In this document: positions 24,601-34,173 of the stretch, one piece after another | Layout of the letters: each line of letters starts with the position of its first letter | How positions within the stretch are numbered: the stretch's first letter is position 1 | Origin: Prostheceraeus crozeri | Lineage: Eukaryota; Platyhelminthes; Polycladida; Euryleptidae | Direction: 5' to 3' | Length of the DNA stretch: 64,000 nucleotides | NCBI GenBank assembly: GCA_907163375.1 | Contig: CAJQUW010003470.1 | Coordinates: 123,848 to 187,847 of the forward strand | Program-made: the position numbers and the translations under genes | The notes under the pieces: generated by a model | What the model was told of the DNA's origin: nothing | Databases searched by the model: none | The model's input: the letters and a program-made list of their open reading frames with translations, nothing else

Positions 24601-26199
24601 AACTTTATTTTAGAAATTAATGGTTTCAACGAAAAATACATTCATTATACAGATTCAGTAACAGCTGACACGCCTGTAATATTGAGAAAGAATAATTTAT
24701 TATTTATTTCTAGAATAGATAGTATTGTAAACAACTATAGAATTAATCCGTTTGAAATTAATGGTGATATGAAAGAAATTTCATTTGTTGATAATTTAGA
24801 AATTTATACTCATAATGGATGGAGTAAAGTAAAAGAAATTATTAGACATCTTACAAATAAACGTATTTATCGAATAAGAACAAAAATGGGAATAGTAGAT
24901 GTTACTGAAGATCATTCATTGTTAGATGAAAGTGGTAATGAAATAAAGCCACAAGAATTAAATATAGGAACAAATTTACTACATAATAAATTATTCTTAC
25001 ACGACAATACAATCACATTGAAACAAATTTTATATGATATTTATGTTAATCATCCACCTAATTTAATATGTAGGCGAGCATTTGTAGAAGGGTTCTTTTT
25101 AGGAGATGGTTCTGCTGGAATCTATAATTATGAATCAGGAGTCAGATATTGTTGTACTTTAAATAACCAAGACCTTAACCTCTTAATTAAATTAAAAACA
25201 TATATTAATGAAGCTTATAACAATGATTGTAAAATATATGATACAATGAAATCATCTAGTGTATACAAACTTAATTTTCAAAATCCAAAACAATATGCTA
25301 TATACTTTAGTGAAAATTATTATAATCAGTTTAGAGAAAAAAAAGTTCCTTGGTATGTTCTAAATGCTGAATATAATATTAGATATTGGTTCTTTGTTGG
25401 ATTTTATGCAGCAGATGGGGACAAGAAATCTTTTTTTACAAGGAAATATGCAACTATTCGTTTCACACAGAAAAATAAAGAAACCTTTAGTGGTTTATAC
25501 AATTTGACATCATCTCTAGGTATTAATTTGGTAGTAAGCGAAAGACAAGATAAATCATTATGCTTTAGTGCGTGTCAAGTTAAAAATAATATTACCAAAG
25601 ATGTCACCACGGTAAGATACTTAAATAATAAACCACAATATGTTTATGATATTGAAACAGAAGATGGCACATTTAATTGTGGTTTTCCATTAATTGTAAA
25701 AAACACTGATTCAATATACATTTCTAATGAGCTCTTCAATAAATTAGATGCTGCTGGATATGTTGGTGGGGAATTGTGTCAAGGAAAAAATGATTATGGA
25801 AATGGTGGAATTATTTTTGCAATGTTTATTTCTCCTAAAATAAAATATTGTATTACTATAGATGAACAAGGGAGACTTAGTGAAAAGAAAACATTCAAAG
25901 GATATTCACAAGATAAAGTAAAAGTAGAAGATTTTCTAAAATTATGTTCGGGGAAAACATTATCGACTAGAGTTAATAAACCATGGAAAAGATCTTTAGA
26001 AACTGGAATTAGTATTCCTGATAAAAATAATGATACTGAAGAAAAAAAATTCTCTGGTCAAATAAATATTCTTAAACGTCAAGCACCTGATGAAAATGAA
26101 ATTATGTTACCTTATAACGGAGAAGATATTCAAGCTGAAATATTTCAAACAATCGTCTGTGAGAGTAATTTAAGTGATGATGATGACACGTGGGAATAA
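21665..26199 (+). pseudogene. Family-B DNA polymerase with motif-C intein, frameshifted
   Basis: Protein-primed-type replicative polymerase of the Polinton group. In order: N-terminal domain with a PSEDFCFIKCYNVL segment (about 22,250); exonuclease motifs WDLET (22,694), HNSSGFDS (about 23,075) and YLVNDILSL (about 23,440); polymerase motif A DATSLYPSAM (about 23,875); motif B LMNSLCGKT (about 24,343, Cys for the usual Tyr); motif C split by an intein between YTD and TDS; then a thumb region with KIKYCITIDEQG and KKTFKGY. The frame changes three times, near the A-run at 21,800, the T-run at 22,339 and the G/A-run at 24,191. All are single-base shifts at homopolymers, so decay or assembly error are both possible. 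Not related closely to the E2 polymerase. Confidence 0.9.
24655..25704 (+). other. Intein (350 residues) with LAGLIDADG endonuclease, pol-c site
   Basis: A self-splicing protein insert in polymerase motif C: the host protein reads YIHYTD before it and TDSIYI after it. Block A starts at Ser1 (SVTADTPVIL). Block B has the Thr-x-x-His motif at residues 84-87 (TEDH). Two DOD endonuclease motifs follow, VEGFFLGDGSAG with acidic Asp151 and VGFYAADGDKK with Asp254. Block F is VYDIETEDGTF; block G ends LIVKN with Asn350, and the next host residue is Thr. The usual penultimate His is Lys, a known variation that can slow splicing. The whole 350-codon insert is open. The site equals the pol-c site of archaeal and giant-virus polymerases. 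Confidence 0.93.
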
Positions 26200-26322
26200 T
26201 AATTTTTTTATTACATCTAAAAATTTTATAACATCTAAAAAACTTAATACATCTAAAAATTTTATTACATATGAAAATATGTCTAACGAATATTTTGGTA
26301 TTTTCTATTAAGTTTTATCATA
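26200..26322. repeat. AT-rich tandem spacer at the module junction
   Basis: Imperfect repeats of TTACATCTAAAAATTTTAT between the polymerase stop and protein X. Homology with E2 starts just after this spacer (E2 about 44,990), marking one edge of the exchanged polymerase module. Confidence 0.5.
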
Positions 26323-27731
26323 TTAAGTTTTATCATATAATGTTTTATCAAAAGATAATTTAAATTTATTTTTACTAACTATTGATTCTTCATCATCATC
26401 ATCAATTGATTCTTTAACATCATAAATTACACTTTTTGGTATAGGATGCCATTCCCTGATAGGATACCATTCTCTTATTGGAATATCTAACTCTAAATTA
26501 CATCTTTTATCTGATAATAATATAATAGAGAAAAATATTGGTCTTTGATCTCTTTTGGAAAATTTAATAACACCACCATAATCTGAATCACTTTCAGTTT
26601 TTATTAAAGATGATAAAATTTTAAATTGATTAGATGTAAATCCTAATTTAAATTTTGTAGACCCGACACATAGTTGTCTAACAGTATCTTCAACTACTCC
26701 ATCATTATTATTTTCAATTGTAAGAAAATGAAATATAGATAAATTTTGATTATATGTAGTATTAATATCATGTACATCAGTATGAGATATAAATTTTTCT
26801 TCACTCAAATTTTTATAATTACTAATATTTTCATAATCTTTTTTACCATTTACACCTTTTTCAGATGTTTCAGAATCATCATCTATATTATCATCATCTA
26901 TATTCTCATCATTATTATTATAAGATTCTTTAAAATTATTATTATTATAAGATTCTTTAAAATTATTATTATAAGATTCTTTAAGATCGGGCAAAGCCCT
27001 AGAACCTTCGGTTCGTTTATTATGATTATGATTATGGTCATTGTTAATAGTATAAGATGTTGTCCACATATAAATTTTTTCTTGTTGAGCTAAACAATTT
27101 ATGTAAGATTTTAATAAATTGATATTTAAGTTTGAATATAATCCTATATATGTATCATCATCATATCTTTGGGGCATTTCTAATGTTTCTTGTTTATAAA
27201 TTGTATCTCTATAATATACTTGACATAATAATTCTTCGTTATGTTTTTTACTCTCGACATGAATATTATATTGGTTTTGTTCATCAACAAATAATCTAAT
27301 TTTTCCTTTGAAAAAGATTCAAATTTTTTAACTAATTCTCTAATATTGATATAATTAATAATTTTAGTTTCTATCCAATCAGTATTACTAATCGGCAAAA
27401 CTGCTCTAATAAATCCATAAACATTATTATGACCAATAATAACCATATTTTCTTTATTCAATTCTACATACGCAACATCATTATACTTACTTACAATCTC
27501 CATAAATTTTATAAATGGATCCCCCGGGAAAATACAACAGTTAGTTTCTATGGAAGGTAAACCTTTAGTCTGTTCTCTAAATATTTCGGCTTGTAATTGA
27601 AATAAAATATTTACATCTATACATGAATTATTATTATCGAAACATTTATTTTCAAATCCCGATGATCTCTTCGAATAAGAAGAACAGGATGATGCGGACG
27701 AATATAATTTTTTTAAATTTGCTTTTTCCTT
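26323..27731 (-). pseudogene. Protein X, Asn/Asp-rich, reverse-strand gene
   Basis: A roughly 450-residue unknown protein encoded against the capsid genes in both E1 and E2. The E1 start codon is lost: the position aligned with the E2 ATG reads AAG at 27731. The frame shifts between the 27180-27503 and 26323-27177 open stretches. Visible parts: QLQAEIFREQTKGLPSIE near the N-terminus; a variable ESYNNN and DDDNIDDD low-complexity region made by trinucleotide repeats; an EGSRALPD segment encoded by a palindromic mini-repeat; and a conserved C-terminal block with VRQLCVGSTKFKLGF and SKRDQRPIFF. No family recognised. Its orientation suggests separate, perhaps early, expression. Confidence 0.6.
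26988..27018. repeat. GC-rich palindromic mini-repeat inside protein X
   Basis: Reverse-strand copy of the CGAACCGAAGGTTCTAGGGC type repeat, read in frame as RTEGSRALP. It is also present in the E2 copy at 44290-44320. Confidence 0.8.
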
Positions 27732-27758
27732 TTTTTTATTTTTTATTGTTAAAAAACG

Positions 27759-28643
27759 ATGTTACCAAATGTTGGTGGAGGTGCATATATCCCGAATAAT
27801 CGTGAATTAGAAATAGAGATAGAAAATTATATCATGAAAACTGCAGACGTTTTATCTGGTCCATTGCATCTTTCTATTCTTCCGCAACAAAATACAGAGT
27901 TAACAAATAAACAATATGTTGATACACAAATCAATGACTTAAAAGAAAAATATATAAACGATGTTTTGGTTCCACTGATGAATGAATTAAAGTTGCTAAA
28001 ACTTAATGACAAATCATTAAACGAAAAATTATTAAAACTCGATAAAAAGGATAGAGAGCTAGAAGCAGATATAGCAAAACTTTTTAAAAAGATTTCAGAA
28101 CAATCAAAAATTTTAATATTACTTTCTTCAAATTTAAAATCTGCTGTAATTAAAAATAAACATCAGATAAAAATGTTAAAAGAACAATTAGAAGATGAAA
28201 TAGAAAAACTTCCTGAAAGAATTTAAAAAAATTTAAAACAGTTACAAACTACATTCCAAAAAAGTGTTGATGAATTAAGTTCTAAAATTACTCAACAAAT
28301 GAAAAAGATGAATAGAATAATAAATGAAGTAAACTCACTTAATCAAAAAGTTGATAAAATGAAAAATCTTAAAATCAATTTTGAAAATGAATTAAAGAAC
28401 AATTTACAAGAAAACTCTAAAGAAAATAAAGAACAGTTAGATTCTGTTAAAAAACAGTTAGATGTTCTTAAAGTTAAATTGAATGCTCTTAAAACGGCAT
28501 TGAAGATTAATCAGCAGAAAATGCAAGTTAATAGAAAAGAAATTAAAATACATCACACGCTGCTTGACGCAATAGATAACGTGCAACGGAAAATTAATAA
28601 AGTTATCTCGACGTTGTTGTCCATTCACAAACGTAAATCTTAA
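27759..28643 (+). pseudogene. Fibre-like coiled-coil protein with an in-frame stop
   Basis: One reading frame of 295 codons, interrupted only by TAA at 28224-28226. The N-terminus (MLPNVGGGAYIP) and a TELTNKQYVDTQI segment resemble the attachment part of phage and adenovirus-like fibres. The rest is heptad-rich coiled coil (repeated Leu/Ile with Lys/Glu), broken by the stop into about 155 and 114 residues; the second half could restart at an internal Met at 28299. E2 has the same stop. A trimeric vertex spike is the likely role by position next to capsid genes, but this is inference. Confidence 0.6.
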
Positions 28644-28645
28644 AC

Positions 28646-28735
28646 GGACCAAAAGTCCTCAGGTTACTAACCAATAGAACTTTGTTCAGAGGCTTTAGCC
28701 GATCGGACCAAAGGTCCTCAGGTTACTAACCAATC
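28646..28735. repeat. Paired palindromic repeats after the fibre gene
   Basis: Two copies of CGGACCAAAAGTCCTCAGGT plus GTTACTAACCAAT-like text, separated by AGAACTTTGTTCAGAGGCTTTAGC. The core GGACCAAAGGTCC is a perfect palindrome. Related cores lie at about 31,413-31,437. Possibly a transcription terminator or a second mini-repeat family. Confidence 0.65.
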
Positions 28736-28774
28736 GTAAATATTTTTCCCAAAAGTCAAATTTAATCCTAAAAA

Positions 28775-29305
28775 ATGCCTATAATTTATAAACACAATCT
28801 TAAACATTTTGCTTCAAATCAAAGAATTGCTCATGAACCACGTATGAATCCTGTTTATCATTATGATAATAGAGAAACAGTTCACACGGAAGGAGCTGGC
28901 ATCTTCTCTGGTATTGGAAGTATCGTTAACTTAATTAAAAATAATAAAGATTTGATTACATCTGCTGAAAAAGGAGCAGCTGCTATAGGTAGTACAGCTA
29001 GTGCAATATCAAATGCTGTCAAGTCTCAAAACGAATTAAAACAACTAGAAGCTATTCGTAAACTTAGGAATGATTCCGAAGAACTAAAAAATTTAAAAAA
29101 ACTTTCAGAGGAAACAAAAAATAAAATTGCTAACATAGCTGTTGGGGAAACCTTGAGGAGCGGAGCTCCGTCTGATAGTAAACATAAGAAGAAATCAGGC
29201 GTAGCCAGAAAACGTTCAATTGAAGAAATAAGAGGAAATGGCGTGAGCAGCAACCTTCGGTTTAACCAGCAAAGCCGTAGCGAAGCTGGTCTAGCAAAAT
29301 TCTAA
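28775..29305 (+). CDS. Putative membrane-active minor virion protein
   Basis: 176 residues. A basic N-terminus (MPIIYKHNLKHF) is followed by a Gly/Ala-rich amphipathic-hydrophobic segment at about 40-85 (EGAGIFSGIGSIVNLI, EKGAAAIGSTASAISNAV), a charged helix (90-135), and a basic C-terminal tail with KHKKKSGVARKRS. The arrangement resembles adenovirus pVI-like or polyomavirus VP2-like entry proteins; no sequence signature proves it. The E2 copy at 41880-42410 is intact and nearly identical, an unusual degree of preservation among otherwise broken genes. The tail overlaps a hairpin-rich stretch (CCAGCAAAGCCGTAGCGAAGCTGG). Confidence 0.6.
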   Translation: MPIIYKHNLKHFASNQRIAHEPRMNPVYHYDNRETVHTEGAGIFSGIGSIVNLIKNNKDLITSAEKGAAAIGSTASAISNAVKSQNELKQLEAIRKLRNDSEELKNLKKLSEETKNKIANIAVGETLRSGAPSDSKHKKKSGVARKRSIEEIRGNGVSSNLRFNQQSRSEAGLAKF

Positions 29306-29307
29306 AA

Positions 29308-29412
29308 TTATGTTTTTTAGTAAAATGTTTTTTAGTAAAATTTTTTTAGCAAAATTTTTTAGCAAAATTTTTTTAGTAAAATTATTTTAGTAAAATTATT
29401 TTAGCAGAATTT
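29308..29412. repeat. Tandem AT-rich array before the major capsid gene
   Basis: About seven imperfect 14-16-bp units of TTTTTTAGCAAAATT or TAGTAAAATT type. Preserved in E2 (41,760-41,880). It sits immediately upstream of the major capsid gene and could hold its promoter. Confidence 0.7.
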
Positions 29413-29457
29413 TTCTGTGTGTGAGAAAAACAAAAAGTCAAATTATTTTTTATAAAA

Positions 29458-30790
29458 ATGCCTTCTCTTATCGAAAATAAATTTAGATTAGACGATCCTC
29501 CGTTCGTCAGTTACAATCAAAAAAAGAATGACTATATAAGAATTGCTATGAATCCCGGATCTTCCAGTAGAGTAAATACTGGAGGAGATTTAATTTTTGA
29601 AGTTGATAATCAGCAGAGTTATTTATATTTACCTGGTTCCTTTTTACACTGTGAATATTCTTTATATAGTGATGCCAATTTTACAACACCATTACCAGAA
29701 ACCGATAATATTGCACTAGAGAATAATTTTTTCCAAGATTATTTACACAAATGCGTTTAGATGTTGCAACTCAAAATATAGAAACAATAAGTGATTCTCC
29801 AGGTGTAATTGATACAATGCTTAGATTTGTAACAATTGGTGAAAATAATAAAAAGTATGAAATCGAAGGTTGGTTTCCTGATACTAATGATGGTATAATT
29901 GTTGATGATTTAACTCACGCTGGAACAGATGCAGCAGGAATTGCGAAAGATGTAGAAAATATTGCAAAACATTTAAATAAAACAAACAATAGTGCATATA
30001 AAGAAAGACGTGAATTTAACAAGAAAAGTAAACAGACAGTAAATTGGTCATTGTCTCCATTATTCGGATATTTAGATTATGATAAAATATCATATCAATT
30101 AAAATTTAAATTAATAATTCATCGTACATCAAATAATGAATTAATCTTTTTTGGTAAGACTGGAAAAAAGCATATTTAAAAATTGATAGACTTGAATGGT
30201 GGATTAAGCATATTACTCCTAGTTTAGATGTTGAAACAGCTATTGCAAAAAGATTAAATACTAACAAACCAATTCCAGTAAATTTTCTAAAGCGTACTGC
30301 TAGTTCAGTAACTTTTTCCGAACAAAGATTTAACTGGCATTTTACTAGAACTTCGAATACTCCAAGATATTTATTACTAACATTTCAAAGAAATAATTCT
30401 CCAAGTTTTGATAAGAACAATAATCTTTTTCATATTAATACAATTCGAAGTTTGCAAGTTTCATTAAATCAAACCCGATATCCAATTGATCCATTAAGAT
30501 TCGATGATACCAATAATCAATTTATGGAAGGATATGATGCTTATAGAAATCTTTGTATAGAATTTGGAGTTGAACCACAATTAACTCCTGGAGATTGGAG
30601 ACATTTATATCCAATTTTCTGTTTCGATTTAAGTGCACAATCTGAAGATATTATCAAGACTGGTTGTGATGTTACAATTAATATTGAAAAAAAAGATTCC
30701 ACAACTTCATTGATGGCTTATGGTTTATTGCTAGAAGATGTAAAATATTCTATTGAAATTCTTAATGGAAAGATGGCTAGGATAGGCTAA
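29458..30790 (+). pseudogene. Major capsid protein, double jelly roll (hexon-like), frameshifted
   Basis: The capsid protein that forms the hexon lattice in Polintons. The N-terminal part (29458-29760) has NPGSSSRVNTGGDLIFEV and SYLYLPGSFLHCEYSLY, the first jelly-roll strands. The middle part contains TVNWSLSPLFGYLDYDKIS. The C-terminal part has RLEWWIKHITPSL, FNWHFTRTSNTPRYLLLTF, SLNQTRYPIDPLRFDDTNNQ, PGDWRHLYPIFCFDLSAQSE and a closing TSLMAYGLLLED, strongly typical of the Polinton/adintovirus family. The frame shifts twice, at the T-run 29727-29732 and the A-run 30164-30169; both lesions also occur in E2. A total of about 440 codons fits the family. Confidence 0.88.
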
Positions 30791-30932
30791 AGCCCAAGAC
30801 CTCGTCGATTAATTAATTAATTATTTTTTTTAACTTAAAATTTTTGATAACTTAAAATTTTTGATAACTTAAGAATTTTTCATAACTAGAATAGATTAAA
30901 ATTTTTCCTCACATAAAATTTTTTTATTAAAA

Positions 30933-31043
30933 ATGTCGCAAGCGAAAAGTAATAATAATAAAACTGTTGAATTAAAATTACGTAATATTGTTGACAAAAA
31001 TACCCCTAAAACTGTTACCATTAATAAAAAAAGTATTACATAA
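30933..31043 (+). CDS. 36-residue protein, unknown
   Basis: ATG after a typical A-rich leader, then MSQAKSNNNKTVELKLRNI and TVTINKKSIT, ending TAA nine bases before the next gene. In E2 the same ORF is split by a Penelope-like insertion but its two halves are otherwise conserved. Possibly a virion peptide; no family recognised. Confidence 0.5.
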   Translation: MSQAKSNNNKTVELKLRNIVDKNTPKTVTINKKSIT

Positions 31044-31051
31044 GTAAACCA

Positions 31052-31414
31052 ATGATAGAGAATATTCAATTACAAGAAGAAAAGAATGGCGGGATTCTCC
31101 CATTAATTCCACTAATAATAGGTGGTATAGCAGCAGCAGGAAGTGTTGCAGGTGGGACAGCTGGTATTGTACAAGCAGTAAATAAAAATAAATCAGAGAA
31201 GGCAGCATTAGAAGAACAAAAACGTCATAATAGAGAGTTAGAGAAAGTTGCTAGGGGAGAAGGAGTAGTAGGTAATTTTATTAGTAAATTAAAATTAGTT
31301 GATGAAGGAAAACCAGTTCTTAAAAACATTCTCCACAATGTTGATGATTTAATTGAAATTAAAGAAACTAAAGATGGTTCTGGAATATATCTAAGTCCTA
31401 GTATGATAAGGTAA
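31052..31414 (+). CDS. Small Gly-rich hydrophobic virion-type protein
   Basis: 120 residues. A hydrophobic Gly/Ala segment lies at 13-43 (GGILPLIPLIIGGIAAAGSV, then AGGTAGIVQAV), followed by a Lys/Glu-rich helix and a conserved tail. The GG-hydrophobic-Leu-Pro-Leu motif recurs in small Polinton/adintovirus proteins, including the E3 protein at 60449 (GGFLPALLPML), and has been compared with adenovirus pX/pVI. A membrane-active or core role is inferred. The E2 copy at 36809-37171 is intact. Confidence 0.65.
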   Translation: MIENIQLQEEKNGGILPLIPLIIGGIAAAGSVAGGTAGIVQAVNKNKSEKAALEEQKRHNRELEKVARGEGVVGNFISKLKLVDEGKPVLKNILHNVDDLIEIKETKDGSGIYLSPSMIR

Positions 31415-31437
31415 TAACCTCAGGACCTTTGGTCTGA
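31413..31437. repeat. Short palindrome after the 120-residue gene
   Basis: CCTCAGGACCTTTGGTCTGATTAGG, one of the GGACC-TTT-GGTC hairpins also found after the fibre gene. It lies between two co-directional genes, so a termination or processing signal is possible. Confidence 0.5.
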
Positions 31438-31467
31438 TTAGGTAAAACATTTATTTTATCTTTAAAA

Positions 31468-32805
31468 ATGAATTCTACAAATTCCGAAAATTTAATTAAA
31501 TTAAAAATTGCTAATTTAGATTTATTAAATTATCTATTAAACAAAAATAAAAACTCAAATTGTAAAGTTTACGAAGGTAACGACATACAAAAAAAATTAG
31601 AAAACTTTCCTGGACTTATTTGGAGTAAATATTCAAAAGAAAAACATCTTCCTGGTCATTCATATACCGGTCCAGGAACTCGATTAGATATAAGACTAGA
31701 TGAAAATAATAATCCAAAACCAGGTGAAGAACCAATAAATAGAGTAGACGCCGCCGCTTATAGACATAATTTAGCTTATCGAAATCATGACCTAAAATCT
31801 CGTCATGCAGCTGATAAGAAGATGATTCAAGAATTAGATAGTATTCAGAATCCTTCCTTTAAAGAAAGAATTGAAAAAATGTTTGTTAAGAAAGCTTTAC
31901 AAGCTAAAATATTATTCGGTCAGGGTTTAAATGAAACGACAGCAAGGCTGTCTGAGAGCAACGCTCGAACCTACGCGTCCGGAATGTCGAATGACCTAGA
32001 TCGGCATAGTGAAACTTATGCCTCGGAAATCCACAAAGAATATAGAAGGCCTAAATATTTATTGAAAGTAAAAGTATTTAATAAAGATGATATTTGGAGT
32101 TCTGATCTTATTCATATGCCGAATGAAAAAGATTATAAATACGCATTGACCGTTATAGATTTATATACACGATACGCTTGGGTAAAGCCTTTAAAAAATA
32201 AAAGTGGTCTATCAGTTAAATATGCGTTTGAAGAAATCTTTAAAGAAAGTAATAGAAAGCCAAGGAAATTGTTTGTTGACAAAGGGTCGGAATTTTATAA
32301 CAGAAATGTTCAGCCACTGTTTGAAACTGTTTATTCAACTGAAAATGCAGGGAAGGCTGTAGTGATAGAAAGATTCAATCGGACGTTAAAAAATAAATTA
32401 TTCAAGAAATTTACTGAGCAAAGAAATCAGAAATGGTTGAAGATATTACCAGGAGTTGTAGAAGAGTACAATAATAAAGTTCATTCAGGTATTGAAGAAA
32501 TTCCAAAGAATGCTTCTGACGACCCTGATTTAATCCGAAAGAAAATATTCGAAAATAATAATTTGAATGAGAGTAATCCGAATTTACAGAAACGTAAGCC
32601 AAAATTTAAAATCGGAGATAAAGTTAGAATATTTAAGTATAAGAATAAATTTGAAAAAGGCTTTGTTGGTTACTGGACTAAAGAAATATTTGAAGTTTGT
32701 AAAATAAACCAAACTTATCCGATCACTTACGAAATCAAAGATTTAGATGATGAAGATATCAGAGGCCGTTTTTATCAAAACGAATTACAAAGAAGTGATT
32801 TTTAA
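31468..32805 (+). CDS. PLA2-like domain fused to a retroviral-type integrase
   Basis: 445 residues. Residues 45-125 are a phospholipase A2-like domain of the parvovirus-VP1/Polinton type: calcium loop YTGPGTRLD (66-74) and helix VDAAAYRHNLAYRNHD (93-108). The catalytic His-Asp pair reads His100-Asn101, in E2 too, so activity is doubtful. A linker (155-190) encoded by hairpin-rich DNA leads to an integrase: first Asp213 in IWSSDLIHM, second Asp271 in FVDKGSEFYN, Glu301 in VIERFNRTLK. The Asp-Glu gap is 29 residues against 33 in the E3 integrase, so a short internal deletion is likely. The C-terminal SH3-like part contains KFKIGDKVRIFKY. In most Polintons the two are separate genes; a deletion fusion is my reading. 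Confidence 0.88.
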   Translation: MNSTNSENLIKLKIANLDLLNYLLNKNKNSNCKVYEGNDIQKKLENFPGLIWSKYSKEKHLPGHSYTGPGTRLDIRLDENNNPKPGEEPINRVDAAAYRHNLAYRNHDLKSRHAADKKMIQELDSIQNPSFKERIEKMFVKKALQAKILFGQGLNETTARLSESNARTYASGMSNDLDRHSETYASEIHKEYRRPKYLLKVKVFNKDDIWSSDLIHMPNEKDYKYALTVIDLYTRYAWVKPLKNKSGLSVKYAFEEIFKESNRKPRKLFVDKGSEFYNRNVQPLFETVYSTENAGKAVVIERFNRTLKNKLFKKFTEQRNQKWLKILPGVVEEYNNKVHSGIEEIPKNASDDPDLIRKKIFENNNLNESNPNLQKRKPKFKIGDKVRIFKYKNKFEKGFVGYWTKEIFEVCKINQTYPITYEIKDLDDEDIRGRFYQNELQRSDF

Positions 32806-32880
32806 ATATCATTATCATTATTTATTATTGGAGCTATCGTTTCGGGAGTGAAATTCCCTTATTAGGCGTAGCCATAGAAC

Positions 32881-33336
32881 CTACGCTTCATTCAATTCTA
32901 ACATAATATCTAGAAATGGTACTCCTTCCTGTAATTTCAATAAAACATAAAGACATAATTGACCACAATAAGTAGTTCCTGGTTTTTGAATTTGAAACGT
33001 ATTATAAATTCCATTTCCAAGTAATTTTTTAACTTCGTTTGTTGGAGGCAATCCATAAGAGTCAAAATAGTAATTATCTCCATTTTTATCTCTATGCCCC
33101 GCTGACCAATGTACTCCTTTTTGGTCTGACGTGTGAAGATTTGTTATGAAATTTATAGTTATAACTTTGTTCCGGGAACTGAAGGTTCCTGTTGGCTTAT
33201 TTTTAATCAATTGTGATTCGTCTCTCATTAGGACATGAAAATTCTTTATTCCTAATCGATTAGCGATTTTCTTTAGGTCGAAATTCGTTGTTGTTTGTGT
33301 TACATATAATTTAAAAAACTCATTTATGTTGCTCAT
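32881..33336 (-). CDS. Adenain-like cysteine protease
   Basis: 151 residues from the Met at 33336, chosen over a Met five codons upstream because the E2 copy starts there. Adenovirus-type maturation protease (family C5/ULP-like). Catalytic residues visible: His76 in GVHWSAGH, Asp92 in YYFDSYGLPP, and Cys128 in YCGQLCLYVL, with a Gln-containing FQIQKPG segment before it. These proteases cleave capsid precursors. Encoded opposite to the capsid genes and convergent with the integrase. The frame is open. The E2 copy keeps only the first third. Confidence 0.9.
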   Translation of the reverse strand: MSNINEFFKLYVTQTTTNFDLKKIANRLGIKNFHVLMRDESQLIKNKPTGTFSSRNKVITINFITNLHTSDQKGVHWSAGHRDKNGDNYYFDSYGLPPTNEVKKLLGNGIYNTFQIQKPGTTYCGQLCLYVLLKLQEGVPFLDIMLELNEA

Positions 33337-33373
33337 TTTATAATAAAACAATTTCTTATAGGGACTTCTAGAA

Positions 33374-33557
33374 GTCAGAAGGGAGGGGGTATTGATTTAA
33401 AACTGTTCTCTAATTATGACTTTCCTTACTACTTTGTCAGAAGGGAGGGGGTATTCATTTAAAACTGTTCTCTAATTATGACTTTCCTTACTACTTTGTC
33501 AGAAGGGGAGTATTGATTTAAAACTGTTCTCTAATTATGACTTTCCTTACTACTTAT
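33374..33557. repeat. 62-bp tandem repeat, three copies
   Basis: Units begin at 33374, 33436 and 33498, each starting GTCAGAAGGGAGGGGGTATT (the third lacks some G residues). It lies upstream of the protease gene. In E2 a related TACCCCCTCCCTTCT stretch (36,024-36,050) marks a deletion breakpoint. Confidence 0.9.
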
Positions 33558-33644
33558 TCGATTTTGAAATGATTTAATTTAATCTAAATTAAAACGTTTT
33601 ATTGTTACATTTTATTAGTAGAGTTAGTGTTTCGCACATCTTTT

Positions 33645-33776
33645 ATCAATAGTAATTCATTTCTCATCAATATGTAAAAATTCTTTATTCCCAATTGCTT
33701 AGCAATCTCATTTAAGTCGATTTGATGTGGTTTGTTTGCTGTATATTTTTAGGAAATCTCAAATGTTACTCATTTT
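33645..33776 (-). pseudogene. Second, decayed copy of the protease 5' end
   Basis: Reads on the minus strand like the first 45 codons of the adjacent protease gene (ATGAGTAAC, then ATTCTTTATTCCCAATTGC on the plus strand) with shifts and substitutions. A smaller trace is near 53,030-53,075 in E2. It implies an old partial duplication or a lost terminal segment. Confidence 0.5.
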
Positions 33777-34173
33777 AAATGGAATAAAATGTACTGTTTA
33801 ACAATGTTCCATTTTATCTTTATGAACTCTCATTAAGAAGATATTGATTGTTTTATCTGCATTAAGACAATAGCAACATCTGTTACTACATTTCTCAAAC
33901 CGCATGATTGATTCACGCATGAACAGCTGCTTGCTACCAGTTTATGCTATTCAGTATGAGAGAATTCTTTATGACCCGCATAATTCACAACTTGTCACTT
34001 GAACAGCTGCTGCAATTATTCCACGTATTACTTACGTGCATTCATTCTGTGAACGTTCTACGAGACTGACTGCTTACGAATCATCTGTGACCTTTATCTA
34101 TTTTGGACAATTTCATCAGCGACTTTCAACAATTTCATTTTTATCATAATTAATTCACTACGTTTTAACGAAA

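Noticed and set aside
26746-27093. Plus-strand open frame of Ile-rich residues
   Set aside because: Antisense of the Asn/Asp-rich tract of protein X; composition is a by-product of trinucleotide repeats.
31468-32805. LTR retrotransposon from the integrase
   Set aside because: No reverse transcriptase, gag or LTRs nearby; neighbours are capsid, ATPase and PolB genes.
33374-33557. CRISPR-like array
   Set aside because: Contiguous 62-bp tandem units without spacers, in an animal genome.
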